Positions 39,025-40,542 of a stretch of DNA of 40,542 bases are shown here, piece by piece. The position numbers and the translations under genes are program-made. Each line of letters starts with the position of its first letter. The stretch's first letter is position 1. The stretch is from JBGTBQ01 sp041749275 (GTDB lineage Bacteria; Acidobacteriota; Blastocatellia; Pyrinomonadales; Pyrinomonadaceae): positions 1 to 40,542 of the forward strand of contig JBGTBQ010000065.1 in the NCBI GenBank assembly GCA_041749275.1, given 5' to 3'. The notes under the pieces were generated by a model. That model did no database searches. It was not told the DNA's origin and saw nothing but the letters and a program-made list of their open reading frames with translations.

Positions 39025-40542
39025 CTACCTCATCCCGCCGCTGGTGTCGCCCGCCGCGACAGGTTTCCCTTCGGCGTCGAGGAACGTGACGGTGTCGCCC
39101 AACTCGTCGAGCGAGCGCAATGATTGCTCGATAACCTTGCGGTCGCCGACCACCACGACGGCCATGCGCGATGGGTGGAGATGTTGCTGCGCTACGCGGT
39201 TCACGTCTTCGAGCGTAACGGCCTGCACGCGCTCGATGAAGGTGTTGAAGTAGTCGTCCGGCAGACCGTAGGTGACGACCTGTTCCAGACGGTTGCCGAT
39301 CTGGTTCGGCGTCTCGAAGCCGCGCGGGAAGCCGCGGATGATCGCCTGCTTGGCGAACTCAAGCTCTTCCGCCGTGACCGGAATCTCGCCGCGCACGCCG
39401 CGCAGCTCCTTCATCATCTCAATCAAAGACTCCTTCGTCACCGCCGTCTGCACGGGCGCCGACGCCGTGAACGGCCCCGCGCCGCGCCTCCAGTCGAAAG
39501 ACGAACGCGCGCCGTAGGTGTAGCCCTTGTCTTCGCGCAAGTTCATGTTGATGCGTGAAGTGAACTGGCCGCCCAAGAGAGTGTTCATCACGAGCAGCGG
39601 GAAGTAGTCCGCGCTCGAACGCGGCACGCCGACGTGACCCGCGAGAATGACCGACTGCGCGGAGCCGGGGCGGTCAACGACGTAGAGTGTCGTCTTGTCA
39701 CGCGCGACGGGCGCCGCCGTCACGTCTACCGCCGGGACGTGCCCTTTCTCCCACTTCGAGAAGGCGCGTTCGAGCTTCGGCACGATTTCGTCAGCCGTCA
39801 CGTCGCCGACGACGACGAGCGAAGCGTTGTTCGGGCGGTAGAAAGTCTCATAGAACTTCCGCACGTCCGCGCCCTTGATCGAGCGCAGAGCCTCTTCGTC
39901 GCCCGTCAGCGGATGACCGTAAGGATGCGCGCGTCCGTAGAGCTGCGAGGCGTAGACGATGTTGGCGATCTGTGCCGGGTCGTCGCGCCGCTGTTTGAAG
40001 TTGGTCAGGCGCGTGTCGCGCAGACGCGCGAGTTCCTTCTCGGAGAAGGCGGGGTTGGTCAACACGTCCGCGTAGATGTCGAGCGCGCGGTCGAGGTGAC
40101 GCTTCAAAGTCGCCATCGAAGCGGTCGAAGAATCCCAGTCCGCTTCGACGTTGAGCGATGAACCGATGAAGGCGAGCTGGTCGGAGATGTCGAGCGCCGT
40201 GCGCGTCTTCGTTCCTTCGTCGAGTATGTCGGCGGTGAGCGAAGCAAGACCGCCCTGTGTGGCCGGGTCGCCCGCCGCGCCCATCTTGACGACGAGATTC
40301 AGGTTGACGACCGGCAACTCCTTGTGTTGGACGATCAGAACTTCCATCCCGTTCGAGAGCGTGCGCCGCTCGACGGGCGGGAGCGTGAAGGTCGGGTTCG
40401 GCCCCGGCTTCGGCAGCTTTGAAGAGTCAACCATCTTCTCCGGCTTCTTCTTCGCGGCCTGCGGTCTAGCGCCGCCGGTTCGCGGCGCGGTCGCGGGAGC
40501 CGAAGTTGTTGGCGGGGCCGCGCCGGCGGGCTGCGTGGCGGC
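39025..40542 (-). CDS. M16-family (pitrilysin-like) peptidase homologue, partial, probably non-catalytic
   Basis: About 505 residues are visible; the frame is open to the window edge, so the N-terminus lies outside. Upstream of the ATG at 40434 the frame reads an Ala/Pro/Thr-rich linker ending K-K-K-P-E-K, as in an exported protein or a tail joined to another M16 unit. The body has both M16 halves: L-S-N-G-M-E-V-L-I-V, G-G-L-A-S-L-T-A-D-I-L-D-E-G-T, H-P-Y-G-H-P-L-T-G, and the R-x-x-Y pattern D-K-G-Y-T-Y-G-A-R-S. The zinc motif H-x-x-E-H is replaced by L-T-A-D-I, so this looks like the inactive partner of an M16 pair. Confidence 0.85.
   Translation of the reverse strand, partial: AATQPAGAAPPTTSAPATAPRTGGARPQAAKKKPEKMVDSSKLPKPGPNPTFTLPPVERRTLSNGMEVLIVQHKELPVVNLNLVVKMGAAGDPATQGGLASLTADILDEGTKTRTALDISDQLAFIGSSLNVEADWDSSTASMATLKRHLDRALDIYADVLTNPAFSEKELARLRDTRLTNFKQRRDDPAQIANIVYASQLYGRAHPYGHPLTGDEEALRSIKGADVRKFYETFYRPNNASLVVVGDVTADEIVPKLERAFSKWEKGHVPAVDVTAAPVARDKTTLYVVDRPGSAQSVILAGHVGVPRSSADYFPLLVMNTLLGGQFTSRINMNLREDKGYTYGARSSFDWRRGAGPFTASAPVQTAVTKESLIEMMKELRGVRGEIPVTAEELEFAKQAIIRGFPRGFETPNQIGNRLEQVVTYGLPDDYFNTFIERVQAVTLEDVNRVAQQHLHPSRMAVVVVGDRKVIEQSLRSLDELGDTVTFLDAEGKPVAAGDTSGGMR

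Overview
The window is about 40.5 kb of GC-rich DNA (by eye above 60% G+C in the core genes). The chromosomal genes fit an Acidobacteriota-like bacterium, possibly Blastocatellia. That placement is an inference from gene style only: a TPR/Fis-HTH/receiver regulator, Tat-exported molybdo-hydroxylase subunits, a class II photolyase and abundant extragenic palindromes. No rRNA or tRNA gene was recognised. The first ~450 bp carry the start of an alphaproteobacterial-looking TadE/G pilus gene and may be transferred DNA or a chimeric contig end.

Layout. 1-3777 is accessory DNA: a broken IS110 transposase, then two integron-type gene cassettes on the + strand (a catalase-related haem protein and an RHH/MazF toxin-antitoxin pair), each ending in a recognisable attC site, then a second, broken IS110 copy. 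3778-7644 is a probable light-response locus. A CarH/LitR-type B12 photoreceptor repressor faces a promoter with CGTTCA repeats that drives a small membrane protein, a class II photolyase, a DUF2945 protein and IPP isomerase. 7839-11164 is a cytochrome c plus isoquinoline 1-oxidoreductase-type IorA/IorB operon. 11286-15096 holds an SGNH hydrolase and pabB/pabC for p-aminobenzoate (folate) synthesis.

15091-19964 is a second cassette cluster, on the - strand and abutting the pabC stop codon: a NotI-family restriction-modification system as a complete cassette, then an IS91-type transposase with a tyrosine recombinase lying between two further attC-like sites. No integron integrase is present, so both clusters are CALIN-like (attC clusters lacking an integrase). 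20171-23470 is a cyclic-di-GMP pair (PilZ protein and a membrane GGDEF/EAL protein). 23471-26936 is decayed DNA: an internally deleted aldo/keto reductase, and an AT-rich two-gene membrane-protein unit flanked by 193-bp direct repeats. 26937-30351 has the TPR/HTH/receiver regulator divergent from a small secreted repeat peptide, a MITE-like palindrome, a transposase scrap and a 33-residue hydrophobic peptide.

30543-40542 is mostly housekeeping: class A PBP, AcpS, PgeF/YfiH, a DsbD-N-domain protein, RlmN, a DUF1287 lipoprotein, RsgA and an M16-like protein cut by the window end. It also contains a symmetric cluster of seven palindromes and a GxxExxY gene framed by 40-bp inverted repeats.

The strongest new observation is the pair of cassette clusters. 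In each cassette the first bases and the inverse core of its own attC are complementary, as integron cassette circularisation predicts. The next most interesting are the B12-photoreceptor operator layout and the TPR-regulator/secreted-peptide pair, a possible peptide-signalling module.
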